This document shows positions 1 to 11,482 of a stretch of 64,000 nucleotides of DNA, piece by piece (within the stretch, counting starts at the first letter, position 1; each line of letters starts with the position of its first letter). The stretch lies in contig NZ_CP033069.1 in the NCBI RefSeq assembly GCF_003669015.1, forward strand, positions 1 through 64,000, read 5' to 3'. Position numbers and translations under genes: made by a program. The stretch comes from Acidovorax sp. 1608163 (GTDB lineage: Bacteria; Pseudomonadota; Gammaproteobacteria; Burkholderiales; Burkholderiaceae_C). The notes under the pieces are model-generated. The model was not told the origin of the DNA. It saw nothing but the letters and a program-made list of their open reading frames with translations, and ran no database searches.

Positions 1-181
1 ATGTCTGGTTGTCCGACTGCGATCCAATCATGAAGCCGCAGCACTGCGCACCACACTGGTAATGACTACAAACCCAGGCTTGATACCCCGCATTCAAATA
101 TCCCTTGGTGCCTGCGGCTGTCTTGAGTGTTTTAAAACATCAATCTTCATCAGGTTCTGGGTGTTTTGAATATTCTTGGAC

Positions 182-537
182 TCACGGCGGTATATTGAGC
201 AAGCAGGTCGGTACTCCTTGAAAATCCCAGCTAAACTTCACGCCGCCATTGATTTTTGTTCCTGTCTCTGGATCAATAAAGGTTCCGTCAATTGGTAGCC
301 ACATCATGCTTCTTGACACCGCTGGTCATGAAAATGAAGTCACCGTTCGTTTTTCGGCTGTGGAAAATTTTTCTTCGTGCTCGTGGAACACATTTCCCAT
401 GACATCAAATTCGGCAGTCTCGGGGTTGATGACTCCGTATGCGCCCAGGTCCACATTACCGACCATAGACCAATTTCCCACAGGCTGCCATCACCCTGGC
501 GAATAAGCTCAGTGAATTTTTTATTCCAGTAAATCAT
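182..537 (-). pseudogene. Broken hypothetical gene in an AT-rich stretch
   Basis: On the minus strand an ATG at 537 opens a reading frame beginning MIYWNKKFTELIRQGDG. Around 465 the coding signal moves to another frame that reads VDLGAYGVINPETAEF and later MWLPIDGTFIDPETGTK, ending at a stop at 182. An in-frame TGA interrupts the second frame near 330. The pieces look like one soluble protein of about 115 residues with one frameshift and one stop. I do not recognise the family. Base composition is clearly lower in GC than the rest of the window, which suggests acquired DNA, but this stretch also lies in the error-rich first 8 kb, so the breaks may not be real. Confidence 0.4.
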
Positions 538-597
538 TTTTGCTCTCATATTTAATGACCACAGATGTTTGTGGCAACTGCAGTTTATGGAGGGCAT

Positions 598-1060
598 CTG
601 GGTGGCTCAATACGATAAAAGGGGATGCTCTTGAGGTATGACACTCAAAATATATATTGCAAGAAATATTTTGCATATGTTGAATATGGAATATATATTT
701 CTATCAAATATTGTGTTTTGGCATGATTCTTATGAGGGGCATACGGGTTTAATGGCGACGTGCCCTCGTGCAAAGCAGAAATTCGCACGGGGAACTTCCG
801 CTAACGAATAAAGGGGGCGCGGTCTGCCACGTGTTCGGGTCGGGATTTGCGATGTGCCCCATCCAGTCTTTAAACGATAAAAATGATCGTCTGTGCTGGG
901 TGTGGGGCCTGGACCCCATCAATCGGGGTGCTGGTAGTGGTGTCTTCACGCGCAAAACCTGTGCGTTTACGCACATACGCCAACGCGCCAAAAACGGAAA
1001 CTTCTTCCCATGCAGAACGCAATCACGCACTGCAGGAATCACTCCAAAGGAAGAACTGCC
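598..1060. other. AT-rich intergenic stretch without a recognisable gene
   Basis: No convincing coding sequence is seen here. Bases 635-730 are very AT-rich with ATATAT runs, in sharp contrast to the GC-rich remainder. The sequence from 760 on returns to normal composition and probably carries the promoter of the following DUF4148 gene. Confidence 0.5.
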
Positions 1061-1419
1061 ATGACCAACGCCAAGACCCTGATCGCTATCGCCACTGTGG
1101 CTGCTGCCACCTTTGCAGGTGCCGCTTCAGCCGCCACCCCCACACTGCTGACCGAGCAATGGGTGGGCGCCGAGCCCGTCGCCCAAGGCCCTGCACTGAG
1201 CGCGCTGAAGTGCAAGCCGACCTGAACCTGTGGAACCGCGCTGGCCTGGGCCAAGCCAATGCAGGCGATCGCACCCCCGACGCCGATCCCGCCTACCAAG
1301 CCAGCCTGGCCGAATACCGCCGCCTGCGCAGCGGCCCCGAGTTTGTGGCCGAAGTGCGCCGCCTCGGTGGCGATGTGAGCCGCATTGCGGGCCAAGCGGG
1401 TGCCTCCACGGCACATTGA
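1061..1419 (+). CDS. Small secreted DUF4148-family protein (one frameshift)
   Basis: The ATG at 1061 follows an AAAGGA-like ribosome site and opens a clear signal peptide (MTNAKTLIAIATVAAATF, cleavage after the ASA of GAASA). Near 1200 the frame must shift once; the downstream frame continues RAEVQADLNLWNRAGLG and later YRRLRSGPEF, the hallmark of DUF4148 proteins of Burkholderiales, with a stop at 1417-1419. The joined protein is about 118 residues, normal for the family. Function of these abundant small periplasmic proteins is unknown. The break is probably a sequencing indel because both halves are intact. Confidence 0.75.
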
Positions 1420-1500
1420 TGCACAGGCTTGCAGGGCCGCCATAGGCCGTCAGCGCAGTGCTGTCCGCGAACTCTGTCCTGTCCTGCAAACTTTTTCACT

Positions 1501-1543
1501 GAACCCCAGGCGCTGCTGTCAATGACAACAGCGCCTGGGGTTC
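1501..1543. terminator. Strong hairpin between convergent genes
   Basis: An inverted repeat pairs GAACCCCAGGCGCTG with CAGCGCCTGGGGTTC around a short loop. It sits between the convergent DUF4148 gene and the MarR gene and probably terminates one or both. No T run follows, so classification as an intrinsic terminator is tentative. Confidence 0.5.
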
Positions 1544-1591
1544 AGTGCTTTGGCAGGTACATCGTTGCGACTCTGTTCTGAGAACAGGCTC

Positions 1592-2085
1592 TTAGGGCGG
1601 GTTGCTGCCGCCCGCATACGCCTCCAGCCCAATCGCCACCACCGTGGCCACGTCATCGCCCACCTCGGCGCGAAACTCCGCTTCGGCCTGCGTCACTGCA
1701 TCACGAAATCCCTGTAGCCAGGCCAGCCCGGTGGGGGTAAAGCACACCCGGCGTGCCCGGGCGTCGTGCGGGTCGCTCTCGCGGGTCACCAATCCCCACG
1801 CTTCGCACTGGTCTACCAGTTGCGCCATCGACTGTTTGGTCATGCCTGCGCGTTGCGCCAGGTCGGTCAGCCGGTCGCCCCCAGCGCCAGGTGCCGCGTC
1901 AGGTGGATGTGCGCGGCCCCACTTGGTCGCGGCGGCCAGGTTCGACAGGGCCAAGGGCACTTCCACGTTGCGCGCCATGAGCTGCAGAACACGGCATCAA
2001 AGCGGCGCATGGCATGGCCCAGCAGGCGCCCAGGTGGGTCTGGCGCCAGGCATCGTCGGGTGGGATTGCGGTGGGGTGGGTGCAT
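1592..2085 (-). CDS. MarR-family transcriptional regulator (several frameshifts)
   Basis: The minus strand encodes a winged-helix protein of about 164 residues once several single-base shifts are repaired. The C-terminal two thirds are intact in one frame: GDRLTDLAQRAGMTKQSMAQ is the recognition-helix region and ESDPHDARARRV is the MarR wing. The N-terminal pieces LLGHAMRRFDA, VEVPLALSNLAA and AAHIHLTRHLAL lie in other frames between 1870 and 2085. The ATG at 2085 is the most upstream reasonable start and is uncertain. The gene is divergent from recA. Its ligand and targets cannot be inferred. Confidence 0.65.
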
Positions 2086-2223
2086 GGGGCTCCAGATGCC
2101 CTGATTGGGTCATTCCGCAGGCTCGGCAAACTGCGAGGCGGTGCCTTAAATGGTAAGGCAAACTGACTAAAAAACTGTTTACTTGGCTCTATGAGGCCTA
2201 CATTACTGGTCAAGCAGCCAGTG

Positions 2224-2239
2224 CTGTTGTTAAAAACAG
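2224..2239. promoter_or_regulatory. LexA (SOS) box upstream of recA
   Basis: The sequence CTGT-N8-ACAG is a perfect match to the LexA operator used by gamma- and betaproteobacteria. It lies 75 bases before the recA start codon, where an SOS operator is expected. Confidence 0.8.
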
Positions 2240-2313
2240 TATGTTTTGACCCGCTGGCCCCCACAGATCACCCCAGATCACTTCAGACACTTCGTTTATT
2301 CAGGAGCCATTCC

Positions 2314-3379
2314 ATGGACGTCAAAGGTACCAACCCGCCCTTCCCGTGAACGCCGAAAAGGCCAAGGCCTGGCAGCAGCGCTGGCGCAGATCGAAAAGCA
2401 GTTTGGCAAAGGCACGATCATGCGCCTGGGTGAAGGCGAGCGATCGAGGACATCCAGGTGGTTTCCACCGGTTCGCTGGGCCTGGACATTGCCCTGGGCG
2501 TGGGCGGTCTGCCCCGTGGCCGCGTGGTGGAAATCTACGGCCCTGAATCCTCGGGCAAGACCACGCTCACGCTGCAAGTGATTGCCGAGATGCAAAAACA
2601 GGGCGGCACCTGCGCTTTCGTCGATGCAGAACATGCCCTGGACGTGCAGTACGCCCAAAAGCTGGGCGTGCAACTGTCTGATTTGCTGATCAGCCAGCCC
2701 GACACCGGCGAGCAGGCGCTGGAGATTGTGGACAGCCTGGTGCGTTCGGGCGCTGTGGACCTGATCGTGGTGGACTCGGTCGCAGCCCTCACGCCCAAGG
2801 CCGAAATCGAAGGCGAAATGGGCGACGCCCTGCCCGGCCTGCAGGCCCGCCTGATGAGCCAGGCCCTGCGCAAGCTCACCGCCACATCAAGAAGACCAAC
2901 TGCATGGTCATCTTCATCAACCAGATCCGCATGAAGATCGGCGTGATGTTCGGCTCGCCCGAAACCACCACCGGCGGCAACGCGCTGAAGTTCTACGCCT
3001 CGGGTGCGCCTGGACATCCGCCGCACCGGCACCATCAAGAAGGGCGACGAAGCCATCGGCAACGAGACCAAGGTCAAGGTGGTCAAGAACAAGGTGTCGC
3101 CACCGTTCAAGACGGCCGAGTTCGACATCCTGTTCGGTGAAGGCATCAGCCGCGAAGGCGAAATCATCGACATGGCGTGACGGCCAAGATCGTGGAAAAG
3201 AGCGGTGCCTGGTACGCCTACAACGGCGAAAAAATCGGCCAGGCCGTGACAACGCGCGTGAGTTTTTGCGCGAGAACCCCGACCTGGCCCGCGAGATTGA
3301 GAACAAGGTGCGCGAAGGCCTGGGCATTGCCCTGCTGCCTGGCGCATTGCAAGCTCCAGCGGCTGCTGCAGACGAGTGA
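2314..3379 (+). CDS. recA: Recombinase RecA (split by several indels)
   Basis: RecA is the DNA-strand-exchange ATPase that also drives LexA cleavage in the SOS response. The start ATG at 2314 follows CAGGAG and gives MDVKG. Family motifs appear in order across shifting frames: the Walker A loop [10 protein letters not shown], the conserved [10 protein letters not shown], Walker [13 protein letters not shown], loop 2 with [13 protein letters not shown], and the C-terminal [20 protein letters not shown]. The joined length of about 355 residues is normal. At least six breaks occur (near 2340, 2385, 2445, 2885, 3010, 3175 and 3250); the one near 3010 looks like an inserted G, the others like deletions. 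An essential-type gene with all motifs kept points to sequence error. Confidence 0.95.
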
Positions 3380-3416
3380 TCTTTCGTACGGGGTGTCCTG
3401 ATTTTGAGAGAAATTG

Positions 3417-3456
3417 GCTGCTAGCGCTTATCCAATAAGCGCTAGCAGCTATCAAA
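3417..3456. repeat. Dispersed palindromic repeat, copy 1 (recA-recX spacer)
   Basis: A perfect 14-bp inverted repeat, GCTGCTAGCGCTTA (3417-3430) and TAAGCGCTAGCAGC (3436-3449), with a 5-base loop and an adjoining TATCAAAA tail. This is the cleanest copy of the family found repeatedly in the window and serves as its reference. Confidence 0.9.
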
Positions 3457-3477
3457 ACAGAAGCATTCGAGGCCTGT

Positions 3478-3910
3478 ATGGGGGGGCTCCGCGCCTTGCG
3501 ATTGCTGGGCCAGCGCGAGCACTCGCGGGCCGAGCTGTTGCGCAAGCTCAGCCCCATGTGCAAGAGGGCGAAGACCTGAACGCGGTGCTCGATGATCTGC
3601 AGTCCAAAGACTTCATCAACGAGGCGCGGGTGGTGGAGTCGGTGCTGCATCGGCGTGCTGGCCGTCTGGGCGCAGCGCGCATCCGGCAAGAGCTGCAATC
3701 CAAAGGACTGGCACAGAGGCCGTGCAGGACGCTGTGGCCCAGTTGCAGGGCAGTGAACTGGAGCGCGCCCGCAGTGTGGCGCCGCAAGTTTGGCGAGCCC
3801 GCGACAGACCACAAACCCGTGCCAAGCACATGCGCTTTTGCTGGCGCGGGTTTTCAGGCGATGTGGTGCGGCGCGCAGTGCAGGGCGCCGAGGCGTCGGA
3901 CGAGGAGTGA
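3478..3910 (+). CDS. recX: Regulatory protein RecX (frameshifted)
   Basis: RecX binds RecA filaments and restrains them. The ATG at 3478 leads into RALRLLGQREHSRAELLRKL, the typical RecX opening helix; it continues in a second frame with LDDLQSKDFINEARVVES and GAARIRQELQSKGL, and then in a third with AVQDAVAQLQGSELERA. The joined protein of about 145 residues ends at 3910 and fits the family. Breaks lie near 3555 and 3712, with another near 3790. It is in the usual place directly after recA, separated by a palindromic repeat. The N-terminal boundary is not certain because the upstream repeat offers no good ribosome site. Confidence 0.85.
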
Positions 3911-3985
3911 CCGCCCGTCGAAGGCCAATGGGCATCCCCACTCTCGCTCTTTGAACGGGCGGATCGCGGGCTTGCCTGCCCGTAC

Positions 3986-4879
3986 ATACCCAGCATCAGC
4001 TTCATGTTTTGCACCGCAGCGCCGCTGGCGCCCTGCCCAGGTTGTCCAGGCGCGCAATGACGACGGCTTGGCGGTGTCCTCGTTGGCAAACACGCGCAGC
4101 TCCAGCTGTTGTGTCGGCCAGGTTCAGCCGCCAGCTTCAAGTCGTCGGTGGCGGCAGCACGCTGACCATTGCTCGGGCGTGTTGGTGCGGGCGTAGTGGC
4201 TGCCAGTGCATCGTGCAGGTCGCTGGCTTGGGGCGCGGGCAACAGGCCAGATGGCAGGCAACTGCACCAGCATGCCTTGACGGAAGTTGCCCACGGCCGG
4301 ATGAAGACTGGGCGGCGTGTGAGCCCGGTGTAGCGCAGATCTCAGGGATGTGCTTGTGCGTGAGGCCCAGCGCGTAGGCCTCATAGGGTGCTGCGTGCCT
4401 GCTTCGTAGGCCTCGATCATGGTGCGGCCACCGAGTAACCCGACACGAGGGCAGGCTCAAGGCAGCATCGGCAGGAATCAAGCCCGCGTCCACCAGCGGG
4501 CGCAGCGCAATGGCGCCGGTGGCGTAGCAGCCGGGGTTAGAGCGGGTGGCTTGGCGCACGGCCTGGGTTTGCGGCGTCCAGCTCTGGAAAGCCATACACC
4601 CAACCTGCGGCCGTGCGGTGGGCGTGCTGGCGTCAATGATCTTGATCTTGCGGCACCCGCAGCCTCGATAGCGTCCACCATGGCAGCGGTTTCGCGGCGG
4701 CGTCGTCGTGCAGGCAGAGCACCACCAGGTCCACGGTCTCGATCAAAGCGCGCTTGGCGCCTGGGTCTTTGCGCAGTTCGGGGCATGCTCACCAGCTCGA
4801 TTTGCGGCATGGCTTGCAGGCGTTCGCGGATCTGCAGGCCTGTGGTGCCAGCTTCGCCATCAATAAAGACTTTGGACAT
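3986..4879 (-). CDS. argC: N-acetyl-gamma-glutamyl-phosphate reductase (frameshifted)
   Basis: ArgC reduces N-acetylglutamyl phosphate to the semialdehyde in arginine synthesis. The minus-strand ATG at 4879 gives [20 protein letters not shown], the NADP-binding start of the short (type 2) ArgC class. In other frames follow the catalytic-cysteine region [21 protein letters not shown], then [27 protein letters not shown] and finally [17 protein letters not shown] near 3990. Several indels break it. No clear stop is seen right after the last motif, so the 3' end is approximate. The gene converges with recX. Confidence 0.85.
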
Positions 4880-5053
4880 GGAACAGCTCCGGGAGGGTAA
4901 AGGGGCACCTGGAAGGCCTGCGGCGTACGTAAGTTTGCTACAAGGATGGTGCGTTGCAGCATGATACAGTCGCGGGTTGCCATGTCCCAAGCCCGCGGCC
5001 AGACAATCTGTTCATGGCAAACGGGTAATTACCACCCTTCCCTGAGAGACCTC

Positions 5054-6197
<1,144 letters not shown>

Positions 6198-6212
6198 GCC
6201 CGGAGAACACAC

Positions 6213-7074
6213 ATGTCGATCTACATCAACAAAGACACCAAGGTCATCACCCAGGCATCACGGGCAAGACGGGCCAGTTCCACACTGAAATGCCAGGAAT
6301 ACGCGACGGCAGAACGCCTTCGTCGCCGGCGTGAACCCAAGAAGGCTGGCGAGTCCATCTTCAATATCCCAATTTACGCATCCGTCAAGGAGCTGCTCAC
6401 CAGACCGGCGCCACCGTGTCGGTGATCTACGTGCCTCAGCAGGCGCTGCCGCCGCGATCTGGAAGCTTGGAAGCCGACCTGGACTTGGCCATCTGCATCA
6501 CGAAGGCATCCCAGTGCGCGACATGCTGGAAGTGCGCAACAAGATGAAGGCCAAGGAAGCTGCTGGCGGCAGAAGACCCTGCTGCTGGGCCCAACTGCCC
6601 CGGCCTGATCACGCCTGACGAAATCAAGATCGCATCATGCCCGGTCACATCCACCGCAAGGCCGTATCGGCGTGGTCCCGTTCGGGCACGCTGACGTACG
6701 AAGCCGTGGCCATGCTGACGGAAGTCGGCCTGGCCAGTCCAGCGCTGTTGGCATGGTGGCGACCTATCAACGGCCTCAAGCACATCGACGTGATGAAGGC
6801 TTTCAACGACGATCAGACCGACCCGTCATCATGATTGGTGAAATCGGTGGTCCGGACGAAGCCGAAGCCGCCCAATGGTGCAAGGCCAACATGAGAAGCC
6901 GATCGTCGGCTTCATCGCTGGCGTCACAGCCCCTCCCGGCAAGGCATGGGCCACGCCGGCGCGCTGATCTCTGGCGGCGCCGATACGGCGATGCAAGCTG
7001 GCCATATGGAAGAGTCGGGCTTCATCATCACCCGCAATCCTTCGGAACTGGGCAAGCTGCTCAAGGCCAACTGA
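6213..7074 (+). CDS. sucD: Succinyl-CoA synthetase alpha subunit (frameshifted)
   Basis: SucD carries the CoA-binding fold and the phospho-histidine of succinyl-CoA ligase. ATG 6213 gives MSIYINKDTKVITQ. Pieces in shifting frames include NPKKAGESIFNIPIYASVKE, EGIPVRDMLEVRNKMKAKE, the IMPGHIHRK loop, SGTLTYEAVA, INGLKHIDVMKAFNDD, MIGEIGGPDEAEAAQWCK and the phospho-histidine segment GHAGALISGGADT. The C-terminus RNPSELGKLLKAN ends at the TGA 7072-7074. Roughly 297 residues. It is the most heavily broken gene in the window, yet every family motif is present. Confidence 0.92.
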
Positions 7075-7126
7075 AGTAATCAGAGCCAGCGAGGTCTGCC
7101 TCTGGCGGCCTTGCGCAGGTGCTGAA

Positions 7127-7162
7127 AGCACCGCTACCGATTTGGTGGCGGGTGTTTTTTTT
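7127..7162 (+). terminator. Intrinsic terminator after sucCD
   Basis: An imperfect hairpin (AGCACCGCTACC with GGTGGCGGGTGT) is followed directly by a run of eight T. It lies 50 bases past the sucD stop. Confidence 0.7.
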
Positions 7163-7375
7163 GTTTGGTGATTTCTGCGCGGTTTGTCTGTGGAACGCAG
7201 AGATGGGGTGGTGTTGACAATTTTGTCGCTGACCGTGGTGTGTCCGACAAGACGGCAACGCCGCCTTATTCGGCCGCCGAATACGTGCGATAAGCCCGTT
7301 CGGCAGGGTTTGGAAGCCCGGTTTGGGCGGGCGTGAAATTTGCTTTTTACAAACATTCACAGATTTACACATTGA

Positions 7376-9918
7376 TTGCAAGTGGCCAGACACACATCGG
7401 AGCGCAAGCCAAAAACAGGGCGATTGGACGGGTGGATCTGTGCGGCGATCGCTCTCGTACTGGTGGGCGCTTTGTGGCTGGTGGGCGCACTGTCGGCGTT
7501 GCAGCGGATGGTGTACGACTCTGCCTTGGCCCAGACCACGGTAGTGGCTCCTGCCGATGTGCTTCTGGTTGATATTGATGCGCGCAGCCTGGCCGCTGTG
7601 CGAGGCGGCTGGTCTGATGAGACGCATGCGGCTTGATTGACCGATTGGCCCTGGGCGGCGCTAAAACCATCGTCTACACCGCCCCGTTGGCTCAAACTGC
7701 TGCGCCGGGTGCCAAGAAGCCTTGGCACGCAGTGTGGCGCTGGCTGGCATGTGCTGTGGCCCGCTGGCTTTGCTTCCACCGGTGCTCCCGCGCCATTGCC
7801 ACCGTCCTTTTACCGCAGTGTCGTGCCGGAGCTTACCGTCTGGCCCAGACGCTGTGCCCGTGCAGCTGGCGGGTTTGGCAGCAGGTGCGGCAGGGGTCGG
7901 TCATCTGCAATGGGCTGCTGACAGCGACGGGGTGCTTCGCCGTGTTCCGCTGCTGCTCAGCCATGACAAGGCTGGGGTTCCTTCACTGGCCATGCTGGCG
8001 GTGCTGCGTGCGCTGTACCTGAGCCCTGCCGATGTGCGTTGGAATGCCCAGGCCCATAGTTTGCTGTGGGGGGCTTGTCGGTGGGGGTGGATGCTTCGGC
8101 AGCCTTGCGCCCGGTGTTTGGTGCTTCGGTGCCGCGTTGGGTAGCAGCAGATGTGTTGTCGCAGAAGGTGCCCGTTTCAGCGCTGCGTGACAAGACGGTG
8201 GTGGTGGGCGTGACGGCTGGGCCGCAGGCTGCTTCCTGGCCTGTGCCTGGAGGGGCCACGCTGCATGTCTCGGATGTGGTGGCGCAATCTTTTGTTGGGC
8301 TGCGCTTGGCGCGCGCAGTGACCAAGCCGGGTTGGGGACACCCAGTGGGCTGGGCTGCAGCGCTGGTCATGGCTTTGCTGGTAGTGGTCATGCCTCGGGC
8401 AGGCAAGGCTGTGGCTTGGGGGCTGGTGCCGCCGTGCTGCTATTGGCGGCGCAGTGGCTGCTGCTACAGCAGACTTTGCATGTGGTGCCGCTGCTCCCTG
8501 CCGCTGGGGTGGCGTTGTTAGGAGGGCTTCTGTGCGCGATGTTGGCAAGGGTGCCTCAGCGTGCTTCTGCCGCTTCTCCGCAAGAGTCTGCGGATGCCGA
8601 GCGCATGATGGGGCTGGCGCTGCATGGGCGTGGGGATTTGTTGGAAGCGTTTGCGCGGTTTCGTCCGCTGCCCACCAGCGATGCTTTGAAAGACAACCTG
8701 TACCACCTGGGCAAGGACTTTGAGCGCAAGAAGGACTATGCGCATGCCAAAAAAGTCTTCAAGCACCTGCTGCGCCGGGACATGGAATACAAGGATGCCC
8801 GTGCATGCTACCGCCGGGCCAAAGCGCACCTGCTGGCGCAGGCGGGCATGGCTGCGGACTCGGTGGCCAGTGGCATTTCGGTGACGGGCGCTTCGTCATT
8901 GCCAGCGTCAGTGCAAGAGACCTTTCCGCGCCATAAAGTGCCGGAGCCGCTCGCGCACTACGATCTCAAACATGAGCTGGGCCAGGGCGCCATGGGGGTG
9001 GTCTACCAAGGCCGTGATCTGCGCTCCGGGCAGATTGTGGCCATCAAGACGCTGGCATTGCAGCAAGAGTTTGATGGGGCGGCACTGGTGGACGCGCGCG
9101 AGCGTTTTTTCAAAGAGGCTGAGGCCGCCAGTCGGCTGCAGCATCCCCATATCGTCGCCATCTATGGCAGTGGCGAAGAGCAAGGTTTGGCCTACATCGC
9201 CATGGAGTTTGTTGCGGGGACCGATCTGAGTGCATTCACGCAACCGGCCTACCTGTTGCCCGTGGCCCAGGTTTTGTCTATCGCACACCGCGTGGCGCAA
9301 TCGCTGGACTACGCGCATGCGCACAACGTGGTGCACCGCGATGTCAAACCTGCCAACATCATGTGGGACGCCGCGACGGATACGGTCAAGGTGATGGATT
9401 TTGGGGTGGCACGCATTACCGATGCAAGCAAGACCCGCACGGGCATTGTGCTCGGCACGCCCAGTTTCATGTCGCCTGAGCAATTGTCCGGCGCCAAGGT
9501 CGATGGGCGTGCAGACCTGTATGCCCTGGGTGTCACGTTGTTCCAGCTGTTGACGGGCTCTTTGCCCCTGCGTGCCGACTCCATGCCGGAGCTGATGCGC
9601 AAGATCGTCCATGTGGACCCGCCAGATATCCGAACCTTTCGTACCGATTTGCCAGAGGCCGTGGCGCGGCTGGTAGCCAAGGCCCTGCGCAAGCTGCCCG
9701 CTGAGCGGTATCAGACGGGGCAGCAACTGGCGCAAGACCTGGCTTATGTGATGGGCATTGTTGCGTCAGAGGTTCCTGGATCTCCGGCGTCAGCAGTGGT
9801 CTATGATTCGGGCCGCACCCCGACAGGGCAACACATGGTGGATCTGGAGAAAACAGTACTGGAGTACCCGACAGAGCGGGCGCCGGAACAAAGGTCTGTG
9901 GTGGCCTCTGTGGGATGA
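7376..9918 (+). CDS. CHASE2-domain receptor serine/threonine protein kinase (four frameshifts)
   Basis: The gene encodes about 848 residues after repair of four single-base deletions (near 7630, 7715, 8070 and 8415). Order: one N-terminal membrane segment (ALVLVGALWLVGALSAL); a CHASE2 extracytoplasmic sensor opening with ADVLLVDIDARSL and ending with LRDKTVVVGVTA; two or three membrane helices around 8330-8560; a TPR-like helical linker (LEAFARFRPL, KKVFKHLLRRDMEYKDARA); then a Hanks-type kinase. The kinase has the glycine loop LGQGAMGVVYQG, lysine in VAIKTL, HRDVKPANIMW, DFGVARI and the GTPSFMSPEQ activation loop, so it should be active. A TTG at 7376 is the chosen start and is uncertain. 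It heads a cluster with a matching phosphatase and FHA protein. The sensed signal is unknown. Confidence 0.85.
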
Positions 9919-9935
9919 CGTGCAGCCCAAAATCC

Positions 9936-10758
9936 ATGACCTACGAATTTTTCGCCCAAACCGACCGTGGGCGCGTGCGCGCCAACAATGAAGACGCAGT
10001 GACCGTTGACCGGGATACCCAGGTGGCCATCCTTGCGGACGGCATGGGCGGATACAACGCTGGCGAAGTGGCCAGCGGTATGGCCATCACTTTCATCCGC
10101 ACCGAAATGAACCGCTGGCTGGCGCAGGCAGGGCCAGAGCCGTCTTCCACGGATTTGCGCCGGGCGTTGGAGTTGTGTGTGGAAAACGCCAACCACGCCA
10201 TTTGGGCGCGTCGCTGTCCAATCCTCAGTATGCAGGCATGGGCACCACGCTGGTCGTGGGTGTGTTCCAGGGCGATCGCTTGATTTTGGGTCACATCGGG
10301 ACTCCCGTTGCTACCGCCTGCGCGCCGGAGTGTTGCAGCAAATCACGCGTGACCATTCGTGGTTGCAGGAACAGGTGGATGCAGGCATATTGACGCGGGA
10401 ACAAGCAGCCGCCTCTTCCAGCCGCAATCTGGTCACCCGTGCGCTGGGGGTTGAGCCCAATGTGCAGATGGAAGTGAACGAGTTTCAGGTGGCACCCAGC
10501 GATCTTTTCGTGATGTGCTCAGATGGCTTGACGGACATGGTCAACGATGACGATCTTGCGCAGCTGATGCGCACCCCGGCACCTCTGGAAGAAAAAGCGG
10601 CGTTGCTAATTGATACAGCCAATGCACACGGTGGGCGTGATAACGTTAGCGTATTGCTTGTGCAGGCTGCGGCGGGAGGGAAAAACGCAGCCTCATGTCC
10701 CGTCTCTTGGGTGCCGCATGACGGGTTGCAACAAAACAAATCATCAAATCAGGAGTAG
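9936..10758 (+). CDS. PP2C-type protein phosphatase (two frameshifts)
   Basis: A Stp1/PrpC-like metal-dependent Ser/Thr phosphatase of about 273 residues. The ATG at 9936 gives MTYEFFAQTDRGRVRANNED, the classical PP2C opening; metal-binding motifs follow as LADGMGGYNAGEVAS, HIGDSRCYRLR (joined over a break near 10305), SDGLTDMVNDDDL and GGRDNVSVLLV. A second break is near 10210. Each break is fixed by one added base. The start lies 17 bases after the kinase stop. Its expected role is to dephosphorylate substrates of the adjacent kinase, as in other kinase/PP2C/FHA sets. Confidence 0.87.
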
Positions 10759-10764
10759 ATCATC

Positions 10765-11417
10765 ATGCCCAGAATGATCGTTTCAATCGACGGCGTTGTT
10801 ATCAAAGAAGTGCAGCTCACCAAAGAGCGCACTACGCTTGGTCGCCGTCCCTATAACGACATCGTTATCGACAATCTGGCGGTGAGCGGAGAGCATGCAG
10901 CGATCCACTTGGCACCCAATGGGGTCGAGATCGAAGACCTGGGAAGCACCAACGGTACGTACGTAAACGCAAAGGCTGTGAAGCGCCAGGAGTTGCGCAA
11001 TGGCGACACCGTGGAAGTGGGCAAGTACAAAATTCGATTCCTCCAGGATGCCGAGGCAGAGAACTTCGAAAAGACCATGGTTTTCAAGCCTGGGATGCTG
11101 CCTGCCCTGAACGCGGCAGCGCGACCTGGAGGGTGGCCGCTCCGCAACCCGTGCCTTTGCATGCAGTCATCCGGGTATTGTCCGGAGCGGCTGCTGGACG
11201 CGAGGTGTCCCTGCAAAAGGTGGTGACCACCATTGGTAAGCCAGGGGTTGCCGTGGCATCCATCACCAAGCGCATCCAGGGTTTTGTGCTGGCCCATGTG
11301 GAAGGCCCCGACATGCCCACGCTCAACGGCGTAGCGATCGGTGCAAGCCCCGTTCCTCTCAAGAGCGGCGACAAGCTGGAATTGGCCGGCACAGAGATGC
11401 AGTTCGAACAATCCTGA
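10765..11417 (+). CDS. FHA-domain protein, probably two FHA-like halves (one frameshift)
   Basis: FHA domains bind phosphothreonine. The N-terminal half has the full signature: TLGRRPYNDIVIDN, VSGEHAAIH and DLGSTNGTYVNAK. After a single-base break near 11115 the second half reads VIRVLSGAAAGREVSLQKVV, ITKRIQGFVLAH and LNGVAIGASPVPLKSGDKLEL, which resembles a degenerate second FHA fold lacking the serine/histidine pair. The total is about 217 residues with no signal peptide, so it is cytoplasmic. The start is 6 bases after the phosphatase stop. It is a likely phospho-reader and substrate of the upstream kinase. Confidence 0.85.
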
Positions 11418-11482
11418 TGGTTGTTCTGGGGCCTTGCTGGAATTGCAATGGCCCCGCTCATCCACTGAACAGGTCTAGGTCC

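Noticed and set aside
2535..3941. 468-codon open frame on the minus strand opposite recA and recX
   Set aside because: It is antisense to genes with clear family motifs, has biased composition and no recognisable domain; long antisense frames are common in GC-rich DNA.
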